Source: CAZOEL01 sp964578835
GTDB lineage: Bacteria; Desulfobacterota; Syntrophobacteria; Syntrophobacterales; Syntrophobacteraceae
Length of the DNA: 64,000 bases
Assembly (NCBI GenBank): GCA_964578835.1
Contig: CAZOEL010000003.1
Span: forward strand, 1 to 64,000
Direction: 5' to 3'
Shown here: in pieces, positions 1 to 10,181 of the stretch
Layout: every line of letters starts with the position of its first letter
How positions within the stretch are numbered: position 1 is the first letter of the stretch
Notes under the pieces: generated by a model
Told to the model about the DNA's origin: nothing
Database searches by the model: none
Seen by the model: the letters and a program-made list of their open reading frames with translations, nothing else
Translations under genes and position numbers: made by a program

Positions 1-106
1 CCAGGAACACGCCCACGATGCCGGCGCCAATCTGCCAGTTCCCGTAACCACGGAAGCGGTTCCGCAGTTCCTCTAACATCTGGTCGAAATCAACCTGTTG
101 TTGCAT
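1..106 (-). CDS. N-terminus of a membrane protein, possibly HflK/stomatin-like (partial)
   Basis: The first 35 codons of a leftward gene run off the window edge. The ATG is preceded by AAAGGAAAGAGACC, a good ribosome binding site. The peptide begins MQQQVDFDQMLEELRNRF and then becomes hydrophobic (GAGIVGVFL), as expected for a short cytoplasmic head followed by a transmembrane helix. This layout resembles HflK/stomatin-type band-7 proteins, but too little is visible to be sure. It lies about 200 bases downstream of ndvB on the same strand; the 107-306 gap holds no gene I can support. Confidence 0.6.
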   Translation of the reverse strand, partial: MQQQVDFDQMLEELRNRFRGYGNWQIGAGIVGVFL

Positions 107-306
107 GGTCTCTTTCCTTTCTGCAGGCGTCTCTCGGCTCAGGCATGCTCTTAGTCTGCTTGAACTGATGACGTATCGATCTCACCGCTTCACCAAAGGT
201 ATACGGTATGTTCTTTCGCTCTGTATCCATTTATTATCTCTTCCTTTCCCCCTCACTTACAATAAGGGTCATAACTGCCAAAGCAACGTGACCTTCCAAG
301 TCGCTC

Positions 307-3300
307 TCAAGTGGTTCTACCAGGTATTCTCACCTCGGCCCAGTGTTCCCTGTGGTCGTCAACAAGAGGGATGGTCTTATCGTTTTGCTCGATGCCATCC
401 ACGGTGACGCGCATCTCGCCGTTGGCGGCGGATGCTTGCACGATGGCGATGTGGTAGACCGTCTCCCGGTAGCGGTAGTGCATCCTGAACCCATCCCAGT
501 CCGCCGGGAGGCAGGGGGTAAAGTGCAGTTTGTCCACTTCGAGGCTCAGTCCCAGGAGGGATTCCACGATCAGCCGGTACATCCAGGCGGCCGAGCCCGT
601 ATACCAGGTCCAGCCGCCACGGCCGGTATGACCGGGAGCCTCATAGACATCGGCCGCAACGACATAGGGCTCCACTTTGTAGGTGGCGGTTTCCTCGATT
701 GATCCCGCATGGTTTACCGGGTTGATCATGGTAAAGAGCTCCCATGCCCTCCGATTGTCTCCCAGGCGAGCGAAGGCCATGGCTGCCCAGATAGCCGCAT
801 GAGTGTACTGCCCCCCGTTTTCTCTCACTCCCGGAACGTAGCCTTTGATGTATCCGGGATTCATCTCCGATCTGTCAAAGGGTGGATCCAGAAGCTGAAC
901 CAGCTTATGCTCCCGGCGAACCAGGCGCTCATCCACGGATTCCATGGCCATGCGGGAACGCTCGCGATCTCCCGCACCGGATAAAACAGACCAGCTCTGA
1001 GCAATCGAATCGATTTGGCATTCGGGATTGGACGCAGATCCAAGGGGAGATCCGTCATCGAACCAGGCGCGGAGGTACCACTCGCCGTCCCAGCCATGTC
1101 TCTCGATAGCCCGGCGCAGCCCCGCCGCCTCGCTTTGGCAGCGCTCGACAAAAGAGACGTCCCCCCGCGCTCGTGCAACCTCGGTGAAGCGCATGAGCAC
1201 TTCATAGAGGAAGAATCCCAGCCACACGCCTTCGCCTCTGCCCTGTTCGCCCACCAGGTTCATGCCGTCGTTCCAGTCACCCGATCCCATGAGCGGCAGG
1301 CCATGCTCACCGTATTTGAGACCGTTCAGGATGGCTCGGACACAGTGATCGTAGAGATCGGCCACCTCTTCGGAGCGGACGGGCAGGTCGTAATAGGAAT
1401 CTTCCTCCGAGCTCACCGGGCGGCCCTGGAGGAAGGCAACGGGCTCATCCAGCACCCCGGTATCCCCGGTGGCTCGGACATAGCGGGAGGTTGCAAGCGG
1501 CAGCCAGAGATAATCGTCGGAGCAGTGAGTACGCACTCCCCGTCCCGTTGGCGGATGCCACCAGTGCTGAACATCCCCTTCCACGAACTGGCGCGAGGCG
1601 CACAGGAGCAACTGCTCGCGCACGAGGTGTGGTATTGCATGGATGAGGGCCATCACGTCCTGCAACTGATCGCGAAAACCGAAGGCGCCCCCCGACTGGT
1701 AGGTTGCGCTTCGGGCCCAAAGACGGCACGCCAGAGTCTGGTATAAGAGCCAGCCGTTGGCCAGTACATTCAAGGACTGGTCGGGGGTTTCAACATTTAC
1801 CGCCCCCAGGGTGTGCGACCAATGCTGCCACACCACATCCAGGGCTCCGCGCGCAGCCGTTGAACCTCGAAAGCGATTGACGAGATTTCGAGCATCGCCC
1901 GCGTCTTGCCCGACGCCGAGCCGAAAGACGATCTCACGCTCCTGGCCGGGGGCGAGATCGAAAACGACCTGAACCGCGCCACAGGGGTCCAGGCCAGCCC
2001 CCACCTTGCCGGAAAGGCGCGTGCGCTTCATGGCGGCCGGAGAGCGCAGCGTACCGTTTCGCCCGAGGAATTCCGCTCTATTTCCGGTTACGGTGCGAGT
2101 CGTATCGTCCACATCGAAGAACGCAGTCCGGTCGCGAAACTCCGTGTTATAAGGATTCTGCGCAAAGAGCGCACCGCTTCCCGGATCAATTTCGGTCACC
2201 ACGTGCATGGCCGATTTGGGCTTAAAATCGCCGAGCACCCATTCCGCATACCCGGTAGCGGAGAGCCGGCGGGATTGTCCCAGCTCGTTGCGCACTTTGA
2301 GCACCGCAAACTTGACCGCTGCGTCCATGGCCGTGTAAACCCACAGTTCGGAGCGGATTCCCCGCTCGGTGTGCTCGAAGACACTGTAGCCGAAGCCGTG
2401 CCGAGTGACGTAAGGAGTTGCCCCGCCGCAGGGCAGCGGTGTGGGCGACCAGAAGTGGCCGCGCTCCTCGTCTCGCAGGTAAAAGGCCTCTCCGCTCGAG
2501 TCGCTCACGGGATCGTTCCCCCAGGGAGTGAGGCGAAACTCGTGAGCGTTTTCGCTCCAGGTGTAGGCCTGACCGCTCTCCGAAACGACGGTCCCAAACT
2601 GCGGGTTGGCGAGCACATTCACCCAGGGCGCCGGAGTAGGCCGGCCGCTTGCGGTGGTAATGACATACTCGCGCCCATCCGGGGTGAATCCCCCTAGACC
2701 GTTGTAGAACGTGAGATCGAGTCGCGGCAACGGAGCTGCCGCCAAGGGCTCCGGGCGCGAGGTTCTGGTCGGGGTGAGGAGGGGCACGGTTGGCTCCACT
2801 GCGCTGCGACCCTTTACCTGGTCCGCCAGCGACCCGCGTTCGTCGGTAATGATGGCGCGAGCAACCGTTTGGATCAGGATTCGGTCCTCCTCCGCTATCT
2901 GGTCTGCTGCTCTTACGAAAATCCCGCCGGGTCGATCCGTCACATTGGCTTCTATTCCGGCAGCAATGAGTCCCATGATCTGGTCGTGGAGGATCTGCCT
3001 GTAACCGGCGCGATCTTCGTTCCAGATGACCAGGTCCACCGCCAGTCCTTTTAGACGCCAGTAGGCGTGGGCCTGCACGAGTTGGCGCACCAATTCGATA
3101 TTGGCCGGATCCTCAATGCGTAGCAGCACGATCGGTAGATCGCCCGAGATTGCGTATCCCCAAAGACCGGATTGGCCCCGGCGGTTTTTCACGAGGAGGC
3201 TCGGGTCGGCTCGAAGCGAAGCATTGGCGTAGAGTATCGAGCCGGCAAGGCGCCCGTAGAGCTGGGCATCGGACTCCGAGGCATTGGCCTGGCGCAGCAG

Positions 3301-6300
3301 CACCTGGCCGTGAGTCCAGGCCAGATCGAAGACGCGATCCGCAAGCCGTCGATCCTGGTATTTTTCAACCAGGCTCAAGGCTTGATCTCGAGTCTCACCG
3401 ATGCCCGAGACCATGTTGATCGTTACCGACTCTTGCGGATCGAGAGTTATCCGGTAGCGGACGGCTACAATCGGATCGAGTACGGAACCCTCGCTGCCGG
3501 AAAGCGGACCGGCAAATCCGGCGCCTCCGCTCATGGCTTGAGGGTCGGCGACAGTGTTTCCGCGCCCTATGAACTTCAAGCGATCGGTCTCGTAGGAAAT
3601 CTCCCCCACGTTCGCCCCATGTACGGCCATCAGGTGAAGCATCCAGGGTGAGTATTCGCCCTGGGAGCGAGGCCGTCGAGTGCAAAGTATCGCTTTCTGT
3701 CCGTGGATGATCTCGGTTTGCACGAAGAGATTACTGAAGGCCGGATGCATTGCATCGGCGGCCGGTGACGTTAGAACGACTTCCGCATAACTGGCAACGT
3801 CTACCTCTCGGCGCGTTCGCGCCCGGTTGGTGATGCGCACGCGACGCACTTCGACGTCATCCTCGGGAGATACGGCGATCTCGGTATGGGTTTCATACCC
3901 GTGAATGCGGTTGCGAAACTCGGCTCGCCCTTCGGAGAAGATCGCCTCGAAATGCTTCGATCGCTTCAGCGTAGGCTGGTGTGTGGTCGACCAGAGCTCT
4001 CCGCTCGCCACGTCGCGCAGGTAACAGAACGCGCCCCAGTTGTCCCGGGTGCTGTCTTCGCGCCAGCGGGTGACGGCCAGATCCTTCCAGCGGCTGTAAC
4101 CGCCGCCTCCATTGGTGATCATCACGTGGTATCTGCCGTTGGAGAGCAGGTGCGCTTCCGGGTTCGGCGTATCGGGAGTTTTGAAAATGCGCATCGGAGT
4201 TTCTGTAGCGCTTGAAGCAGTATGGTGCTCGGAAAGCTTGGTGGTATGAGCATAGAACGCCGTAGCTCTGGGAATTCGCTCCTGGAGCAACAACATGGTC
4301 GCCTGGAACAAGGGATCCGACTCAAATCTCTTCTGCATCGGGCGGTCCAGGAGCAGATGGGCCAAAGAGAGAAAGCTCATGCCCTGGTGATGGGCCATGA
4401 AGGAGCGAACCACAACACTCGATTTTCCGGGCGGCAGACGAGACGCAGTGTAGTCGATGGCCTCAAAGAAGCCGTACCGCGTTTGATGGCCTTCGGCGGC
4501 GAGTCGCTCTAGGTTCGAACAGGCCTCTTCGGGCGCCACCATCAGAGCCAGCGCCGAGGCATAAGGGGCGATGACGAGATCCTCGGCGAGGCCTCGTTTG
4601 AGACCCAGGCCCGGCACTCCAAAGGCTCGGTACTGGTAGTTGAGATGCACATCGATGGCATTGTAGCCGCATTCTGAAATGCCCCAGACGACTCCGCGTT
4701 TTTTCCCATACTCAATCTGCCTGGCCACAGCCGCCTTGCAGGTCTGGTCGAGCAGCGTATGCTCGAAGGTCGGCATCACCAGGAGCGGCATCAGGTATTC
4801 AAACATCGACCCGCTCCATGATAGGAGGATCGGCTCTCCACCGGCGGTGGTGAGCAACCGTCCCAGGGCGAACCAGCTCTCCTGCGGCAATTGTCCCTGG
4901 GCAATCGCCACAAAACACGCAAACCTTGCTTCCGAAGCCAGGAGATCGTAGTAGCTGGAGTCCCGTCGGTGTTCAGAGGCGTTGTAGCCGATAGCCATCA
5001 GATGACGCGCCTCATCAAAGAGGAAGCCATATTCCATCCGGGCGAGTGGGTCGCATTTCAGGGCGAGCCCTTTGATAGCCGCAATCCTTGCTCCGGCGTG
5101 CTCGTTGGCCGCCGTGACGTGGCCTTGAAGTTCGACGAGCCTGGCCCTTTCCTGTTGCCGGGAGGCAGAACCGATCCGATCCAGGATCACCGGCAGGAGC
5201 TTTGTCTCCAGAGCCGCCAGTTCGCGCAGTGTTGGGATCTCGTCGAGATCGGAAAAGTCCGGGAAGCTATTCCCGTCAGTCGAGGGCTCCGCCCAGGGAG
5301 CGAGAAACCGCAGCTCATCGAGCCCATCTTTGCATTGCCGGGCGAAGGCGCTGGCCCACCACCTCACCTGGCTATCAGGATCGATATCGAGAGCTTCAAT
5401 GCCGGAGACCAATTCAGAGGCGGACGTTGAGAGTCGATCGAGCCAGAGAAGCGAAGCGTTCATCGTGGTGGGTCGGGAGCGGATCGCAAGCTCCAGATCC
5501 TGCTCAAGTCGATCCAGCCGGGCGTGCACTGCCGGAAGGGCTTCCGCTGCATCCACGACGATCCTCAAGGCGTCGCTCAGGCCCTCGAAGAATCGCGTTC
5601 CCAGGATCTTTTGATCTGCAAGCTCGAGCAGACCCGCCCGCAATGTCAGCAGATGGCCTGCGAGGTTCCCGCTGTCAACCGACGAAATGTAGAGAGGGTG
5701 CAGCGGCTTTAGAGTTTGCGTGTCGTACCAGTTGTAGAAGTGACCCTGGTGTCGCACCATGCCTTCCATGGTACGCAAACTGTTCGCTGTGCGTTCGATG
5801 AGTTGTCCAGCCGAAATGTAGCCGAAGTCGTATGCGGACAAATTCGCCAACAGTGCAAGGCCCATGTTGGTAGGCGATGTTCGATGCGCGATCACGGCAA
5901 CGGGATGCTCCTGGAAGTTATCGGGCGGCAGCCAATGATCCTTAGGGCCTACGAATGTCTCGAAGAACGCCCAAATTCTCCGGGAAAGTTTTTGCAGAAA
6001 GATGTTCTGATCCGCTGTGAGCGTTGCTCGGTGGCGAACGAGCGGGCGACTGATCCACCAGGCGATAACGGGGGAGACAAACCAGAGGCCCAGTATGGGG
6101 CCGGCCACAACCAACGAGCCCGGACTCGATATCGCCAGAGCAACCACCACGGCAGCAGCAATGGCCGGTCCGATCCACATGGTCCGAAACGAGCCCATGA
6201 GATCATTGCGGCTATTATGATTCGGGCCTCCCGAGGGGTTCCATTCGAGAAGCCGTGTGTGTGTGATCAGCAGGCGCCAGATAGTGCGGACTATGGCATC

Positions 6301-9054
6301 CAGACTGAAGAACGCTTCATAGGGCAGGCACATGAGGGTGAAGCCGGCTTGAAGGAAATGTTGGCGGGCCGAGCATGCCGCACCGGCCAAGTGCTGCGCC
6401 GGAGTCACATCCATGGGCTTTTGGATCAGATTCAAGGCTGAGGCTATCAAGGAAGGAATCATGATGATGCCGATCACCGCCAAGGTCCAGAACCATGCCG
6501 CGGACAACATGGTCCAACCCAGTAGCAGCAGCAATGTAAGAGCCGCGGCCGTGAGGCTCCGCCGCAGGTTGTCGAATATCTTCAAACGGGAGAGCATCGA
6601 GAGCGGATTTTTCCGCAACCGTCCATCGGGGCCTGGAACACCCGGCATCACCCACTGAGCAATCTGCCAGTCACCGCGAATCCAGCGATGCCGACGGCGG
6701 ACATCCGCGCTGTATCGAGAGGGGTATTCCTCGTAGAGCTGCACGTCGGTCAACAATCCGGCCCGGGCGTAACACCCTTCCAGCAGATCGTGGCTGAGTA
6801 TCCGGTTCTCGGGGAAACGATCCCCCAGCGCGCGCTCGAAGGTATCGACCTCATAGATGCCCTTCCCGATGAAGGAGCCTTCACCGAACAGGTCCTGGTA
6901 AACATCGGAAACGGCGCGGGTGTACGGATCGATTCCTACCTCGCTTGCGCACATGCGCGCATACAGCGACCGGTTCGTACCGGACAGGCTCACCGCCACT
7001 CGCGGCTGAAGAATGGAGTAGCCCGAAACGACCTGCTGCCTGTCTTCGTCGTAGCGCGCCCGATTGAGCGGGTGCGCCATGGCGCCCACAAATTGCCATG
7101 CCGAATCCCGTGCAAGTTGTGTATCGGTATCGAGGGTGATCACATACTTCACGTTGGATAAGACGGGGATTCCACCTATGACGAGGGCGAAGGGATCAGT
7201 TGATCCGCTATGCAGAAGCCCGTTCAAATCCGCAAGCTTGCCTCGCTTGCGCTCGTAGCCCATCCAGATCCGTTCCTGCGGATTCCATAGGCGCGGGCGA
7301 TGAAACAGAAAAAAGCTATCGCCTGCCGCACCGCGGTACTTCTCGTTCAGCTCTTCGATCTTCCTGCCGGCCAGCCGCAACAGCGGTTCATCCTCCGGCA
7401 GCGTTTCCTCGTCAGCGTCTGGAAAATCGGTTAGCAGACCGAAGTGGAGGTGGTCATCGCGATTTGCCAGAAAGCGGACTTCGAGCGCCTCGGTCAGATC
7501 CTCGATATTTTGAGTGCTCGTAAGCATCGTCGGGATTACAACCAGAGTACGCAGTTCCTGCGGGATTCCTTTGGAAAAGTCCATGCGCGGCAGCGAGTGG
7601 GGTGTCGCCAGCAGCGTTGCCAGCCAGTTCGCCAAGGCCACCGCCAGATGTCCGGCGCACAGAAGCGAGAGCACTCCGAGCAGCCCGAGCGCCCAACCAT
7701 GCAACCCTCCCCCATAGGCCTTTGCCGTGAAGCCCCCGGCGAAAATCGCCGTGAGCAACAGGATGGCTCCGCCATAGAGCATCAAAGGAAACCGGCGGCC
7801 GACTTTGCGTAGAGCATCGACAAGAGATAAACGCACCTCCGCCATTCGTTCGAGCTGCCCCAATCCTTTGTCGATCAGGTAGAACCCGACGTGCGCCGTG
7901 GGGTCGTCGCCGCCCTTGCGAGCTGCTCCTTCCTGCGCCAACCGGATTGCCCGGCGCGCCACTTCGCTTTCTGAGTGCGGACTGCTTTTCGCAATCTTCT
8001 CCACGACATGGCGGTAGCGATCGCGGGTGGTAAAATCCATCTTGCCGTAGACGTCGGCGAGATCCTCACCCAGGGTCTGCTCGACGATGCTCGTCTTCTC
8101 GACGAACTCGCGCCAGTCCATCGCACCCAGGAAGCGGAGGCTGCCGATGCTGTTGCTCATGGAGACCTGGTCGGCAGCTTGTTGCTGGTTTTCCGAGCGC
8201 ACCAATTGTTCTATGGTCAGGCCGAGCTCGGACAATCGCTGTTCAATCCAGGTGAGCGGCAGCGCCAGTGCGGCACTCTGACCCTGCAGGCGGCGCGCGA
8301 GCTCCGCAACAAACGAGCTCACCATCGGAGGGGACGAGCGCGCCATGTCGGCGACCGCCAGAATCAGGCTCTTTGGGTCTTTCGCTGCGATCTCCATCAT
8401 CTGGTCGGCCCAGAAGTCGGCGCGGTTTCGATCGATCCTGTCGGCGCCAAGCCGGGCGGCAATCCGTCGAAGGTTTTCGATCAGAGCCAACCGCAGCATG
8501 ATGGGAATGGCCCAGAGCTCGCCCAATTTCAGTGGGGTCACGGACTGATAGGCGGCTACGAAGCTGCTGAGGTTTTCCGGATCTAATCGGCCATCGCCGT
8601 GCGAGATCGTCTCCAGAGCGATGTCATACACCCGCGGAAGTCCCATCGAGGGGCCATTCAGCAAACGCGGCAATTCACGGCTATAACCTTTGGGCAAGTG
8701 CCGCTTAGCCGTTCGAATCTGTTCTTCGATCAAATAGAAGTTATCGAGCAGCCATTCCCCGGCCGGTGGAATCCGGCGGTCTGTCTTGACCGCTTCCGTC
8801 AGCAGATCGCAAGCCCCGATCAGAACGGTCTCGTTCTGGGTCAGCCGCGGCAGAAGTTGGTCCGGGACTTGCCCGAAACTCAACTCATGTGCATTTGCCA
8901 GGGTTTTACCATGCTGATTCATCTGGTCGGCGCCGAACAATTCAGAGCGCAGAGGTGGTTCGACGTCAACATAGTCTTGTGCCGGGCCTCTCCCGCCCAC
9001 ACATGCTCTCAAACGAAGCAAAGCGCTGTGAATGGTCTTGCTGTTCAATTTCAT
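307..9054 (-). CDS. ndvB: Cyclic beta-1,2-glucan synthase (GT84 plus GH94), NdvB/ChvB/Cgs type
   Basis: This 2915-residue inner-membrane enzyme is close in size to Brucella Cgs and Sinorhizobium NdvB, which make periplasmic cyclic beta-1,2-glucan from UDP-glucose. Hydrophobic blocks lie near residues 420-480, 815-860 and 940-985. A GT84 glycosyltransferase domain lies around 500-800, with the acidic motif VITLDTDTQL near 635 and an RRRHRWIRGDWQ motif near 785. A glucoamylase-like domain follows near 1450-1600 (motif ISECGYNAID). The C-terminal third is a GH94 phosphorylase-like domain, with the catalytic GDWNDGMN near 2594, which in this family controls chain length. The start ATG follows the stop of the upstream small gene directly (TAAATG), with GAGGCTCAGG as the ribosome binding site. 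It is the distal gene of a unit apparently driven by the sigma-54 promoter at 9956. Such glucans serve in osmoadaptation and surface properties. Confidence 0.96.
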   Translation of the reverse strand: MKLNSKTIHSALLRLRACVGGRGPAQDYVDVEPPLRSELFGADQMNQHGKTLANAHELSFGQVPDQLLPRLTQNETVLIGACDLLTEAVKTDRRIPPAGEWLLDNFYLIEEQIRTAKRHLPKGYSRELPRLLNGPSMGLPRVYDIALETISHGDGRLDPENLSSFVAAYQSVTPLKLGELWAIPIMLRLALIENLRRIAARLGADRIDRNRADFWADQMMEIAAKDPKSLILAVADMARSSPPMVSSFVAELARRLQGQSAALALPLTWIEQRLSELGLTIEQLVRSENQQQAADQVSMSNSIGSLRFLGAMDWREFVEKTSIVEQTLGEDLADVYGKMDFTTRDRYRHVVEKIAKSSPHSESEVARRAIRLAQEGAARKGGDDPTAHVGFYLIDKGLGQLERMAEVRLSLVDALRKVGRRFPLMLYGGAILLLTAIFAGGFTAKAYGGGLHGWALGLLGVLSLLCAGHLAVALANWLATLLATPHSLPRMDFSKGIPQELRTLVVIPTMLTSTQNIEDLTEALEVRFLANRDDHLHFGLLTDFPDADEETLPEDEPLLRLAGRKIEELNEKYRGAAGDSFFLFHRPRLWNPQERIWMGYERKRGKLADLNGLLHSGSTDPFALVIGGIPVLSNVKYVITLDTDTQLARDSAWQFVGAMAHPLNRARYDEDRQQVVSGYSILQPRVAVSLSGTNRSLYARMCASEVGIDPYTRAVSDVYQDLFGEGSFIGKGIYEVDTFERALGDRFPENRILSHDLLEGCYARAGLLTDVQLYEEYPSRYSADVRRRHRWIRGDWQIAQWVMPGVPGPDGRLRKNPLSMLSRLKIFDNLRRSLTAAALTLLLLLGWTMLSAAWFWTLAVIGIIMIPSLIASALNLIQKPMDVTPAQHLAGAACSARQHFLQAGFTLMCLPYEAFFSLDAIVRTIWRLLITHTRLLEWNPSGGPNHNSRNDLMGSFRTMWIGPAIAAAVVVALAISSPGSLVVAGPILGLWFVSPVIAWWISRPLVRHRATLTADQNIFLQKLSRRIWAFFETFVGPKDHWLPPDNFQEHPVAVIAHRTSPTNMGLALLANLSAYDFGYISAGQLIERTANSLRTMEGMVRHQGHFYNWYDTQTLKPLHPLYISSVDSGNLAGHLLTLRAGLLELADQKILGTRFFEGLSDALRIVVDAAEALPAVHARLDRLEQDLELAIRSRPTTMNASLLWLDRLSTSASELVSGIEALDIDPDSQVRWWASAFARQCKDGLDELRFLAPWAEPSTDGNSFPDFSDLDEIPTLRELAALETKLLPVILDRIGSASRQQERARLVELQGHVTAANEHAGARIAAIKGLALKCDPLARMEYGFLFDEARHLMAIGYNASEHRRDSSYYDLLASEARFACFVAIAQGQLPQESWFALGRLLTTAGGEPILLSWSGSMFEYLMPLLVMPTFEHTLLDQTCKAAVARQIEYGKKRGVVWGISECGYNAIDVHLNYQYRAFGVPGLGLKRGLAEDLVIAPYASALALMVAPEEACSNLERLAAEGHQTRYGFFEAIDYTASRLPPGKSSVVVRSFMAHHQGMSFLSLAHLLLDRPMQKRFESDPLFQATMLLLQERIPRATAFYAHTTKLSEHHTASSATETPMRIFKTPDTPNPEAHLLSNGRYHVMITNGGGGYSRWKDLAVTRWREDSTRDNWGAFCYLRDVASGELWSTTHQPTLKRSKHFEAIFSEGRAEFRNRIHGYETHTEIAVSPEDDVEVRRVRITNRARTRREVDVASYAEVVLTSPAADAMHPAFSNLFVQTEIIHGQKAILCTRRPRSQGEYSPWMLHLMAVHGANVGEISYETDRLKFIGRGNTVADPQAMSGGAGFAGPLSGSEGSVLDPIVAVRYRITLDPQESVTINMVSGIGETRDQALSLVEKYQDRRLADRVFDLAWTHGQVLLRQANASESDAQLYGRLAGSILYANASLRADPSLLVKNRRGQSGLWGYAISGDLPIVLLRIEDPANIELVRQLVQAHAYWRLKGLAVDLVIWNEDRAGYRQILHDQIMGLIAAGIEANVTDRPGGIFVRAADQIAEEDRILIQTVARAIITDERGSLADQVKGRSAVEPTVPLLTPTRTSRPEPLAAAPLPRLDLTFYNGLGGFTPDGREYVITTASGRPTPAPWVNVLANPQFGTVVSESGQAYTWSENAHEFRLTPWGNDPVSDSSGEAFYLRDEERGHFWSPTPLPCGGATPYVTRHGFGYSVFEHTERGIRSELWVYTAMDAAVKFAVLKVRNELGQSRRLSATGYAEWVLGDFKPKSAMHVVTEIDPGSGALFAQNPYNTEFRDRTAFFDVDDTTRTVTGNRAEFLGRNGTLRSPAAMKRTRLSGKVGAGLDPCGAVQVVFDLAPGQEREIVFRLGVGQDAGDARNLVNRFRGSTAARGALDVVWQHWSHTLGAVNVETPDQSLNVLANGWLLYQTLACRLWARSATYQSGGAFGFRDQLQDVMALIHAIPHLVREQLLLCASRQFVEGDVQHWWHPPTGRGVRTHCSDDYLWLPLATSRYVRATGDTGVLDEPVAFLQGRPVSSEEDSYYDLPVRSEEVADLYDHCVRAILNGLKYGEHGLPLMGSGDWNDGMNLVGEQGRGEGVWLGFFLYEVLMRFTEVARARGDVSFVERCQSEAAGLRRAIERHGWDGEWYLRAWFDDGSPLGSASNPECQIDSIAQSWSVLSGAGDRERSRMAMESVDERLVRREHKLVQLLDPPFDRSEMNPGYIKGYVPGVRENGGQYTHAAIWAAMAFARLGDNRRAWELFTMINPVNHAGSIEETATYKVEPYVVAADVYEAPGHTGRGGWTWYTGSAAWMYRLIVESLLGLSLEVDKLHFTPCLPADWDGFRMHYRYRETVYHIAIVQASAANGEMRVTVDGIEQNDKTIPLVDDHREHWAEVRIPGRTT

Positions 9055-9417
9055 TTACCTGAGCCTCTTGATCTTCTTCACCATATTCTTCCTTCGCAAC
9101 TCGCGTGTGCTCGGTTCGGTCTTGCGCTTTATATGTCCTTCATTGGCAGCCTTTATGCTACCTTTATTGTTTCGACCTTTTGTTGTCATAGGATCAATCC
9201 TTGGTTCATCGGGAGCGACAGATGCCAGACCCTTTATATCGGGCTTGTCTATGGCCAAATGGCTGTTAATCGAGCCGGGCGCAGCAGTGCCGATCGAGTA
9301 TGTCCGGTCGATTGGTCGCGGCAAGGATGATGACTCCCGCTCTCGGATCGAAGCCGTCCATCTCGACGAGAAGCTGGTATCCATAAACGCGGCATCATCG
9401 CCTTTTTTTCCAGCCAT
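9055..9417 (-). CDS. Small basic hypothetical protein coupled to ndvB
   Basis: This 120-residue protein has no family I recognise. It is polar and low in hydrophobic residues, and its last 40 residues are rich in Lys and Arg (ending RRKNMVKKIKRLR), so it may bind nucleic acid or acidic surfaces. The start is supported by GCAGGGAGTGAGCA just before the ATG. Its stop codon abuts the ndvB ATG, which suggests translational coupling. No signal peptide or transmembrane segment is visible. Its placement between the sigma-54-controlled small gene and the glucan synthase suggests a shared transcript, but its role is unknown. Confidence 0.6.
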   Translation of the reverse strand: MAGKKGDDAAFMDTSFSSRWTASIRERESSSLPRPIDRTYSIGTAAPGSINSHLAIDKPDIKGLASVAPDEPRIDPMTTKGRNNKGSIKAANEGHIKRKTEPSTRELRRKNMVKKIKRLR

Positions 9418-9553
9418 TGCTCACTCCCTGCCTTGTTCTCCGTCCATGCTCGAAAGGCTGATGTGGAATCGTTTTCCAGACGTTGCGAATCGCATTATTT
9501 GGAGACACCGGAGATCGTATGGTGAAAGACGCAGTTCGCAACGACTGATCATG

Positions 9554-9874
9554 CTACGGGTTGATTTCAGCAAGAAGCTGCGATGCTTCGGTGTCGCCCT
9601 TGTCGGCAGCAGTTTGCAATCGACCGATGGTCCGGTTGTAGAGTTGTGTCACCTCGCCATGGCCCTCTTCGGCCTCCGAGGCTGCCTTCAGATTTTGCGC
9701 ACCGGACTCGCGCAGCTTGCGAACGGCCTCGGAGATCATGACCTTCGCCTTGTCATCGGCTTCTTTGAGGGCGCTGGCAAGCATATCGAGAGTGCTCGTC
9801 AGTTGGCCAATCTCCAGCCTGACGTTTACACCCGCGTTCAGTCCCGCACCCGTGGAGCTTTGTTGTCTTTCCAT
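9554..9874 (-). CDS. Small alpha-helical hypothetical protein, first gene of the sigma-54 unit
   Basis: This 106-residue protein starts at the ATG for MERQQSSTGAG, preceded by GAAAGGAACAAATTT. A GTG 18 codons upstream would also be open but lacks a comparable ribosome binding site. The sequence is predicted mostly helical, with heptad-like stretches (LDMLASALKEADDKAKVMI and onward), and has no membrane segment. I recognise no family. It is the first gene after the sigma-54 -24/-12 element at 9956-9970 and the palindrome at 10071-10084. It is therefore the most direct candidate target of the neighbouring kinase/activator pair. Confidence 0.68.
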   Translation of the reverse strand: MERQQSSTGAGLNAGVNVRLEIGQLTSTLDMLASALKEADDKAKVMISEAVRKLRESGAQNLKAASEAEEGHGEVTQLYNRTIGRLQTAADKGDTEASQLLAEINP

Positions 9875-9955
9875 AAATTTGTTCCTTTCTGTCTGTTGAA
9901 AAGGTTGGTTGTATTGATGCTGGTTCACTTCGCGTTCTCATGTGGTTATCTTTGA

Positions 9956-9970
9956 GCAAGTTCCATACCC
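9956..9970 (-). promoter_or_regulatory. Sigma-54 promoter (-24/-12) for the ndvB unit
   Basis: Read leftward, the sequence is GGGTATGGAACTTGCT, with GG and GC separated by exactly ten bases. It matches most of the TGGYACG-N4-TTGCW consensus. Transcription would start near 9944, about 70 bases before the start of the small helical protein. The palindrome at 10071-10084 is centred 109 bases upstream of the GG, a normal distance for an enhancer-binding activator. No expression evidence is available from sequence. Confidence 0.6.
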
Positions 9971-10070
9971 TGCATGGCGAGATACACCGTATTCCAGCTT
10001 TACCCAACCAGTCTGGCTGCTTAAGACAGGCTGAACAGCAGGCGGGGAGACCCGTCTCACATGGAAAAAG

Positions 10071-10084
10071 TGTTGCATGCAACA
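10071..10084. promoter_or_regulatory. Perfect 14-bp palindrome, probable activator (enhancer) site
   Basis: TGTTGCATGCAACA is its own reverse complement. It lies in the divergent region between the leftward sigma-54 promoter and the kinase gene. The 12-bp core GTTGCATGCAAC recurs at 13114-13125, just downstream of the NtrC-type activator gene. The best inference is that it is the binding site of that activator. Confidence 0.6.
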
Positions 10085-10181
10085 GAATCGATGCGTTCTT
10101 TCCTATTCACATGTTACACTTTCAGGTATTGCACTGATTGCTGGAATTGAGCCCGAAAGGGGAAAGAACCGAGGTGATAGC

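Noticed and set aside
1015..1746. Rightward 243-codon open frame opposite ndvB
   Set aside because: It lies wholly within the GH94 part of ndvB on the other strand and is a GC-driven shadow frame, like many others across this gene.
10119..10165. Possible sigma-54 promoter for the kinase gene (AGGTATTGCACTGATTGCTGG)
   Set aside because: The GG and GC are 13 bases apart rather than 10, so it cannot be a normal -24/-12 element.
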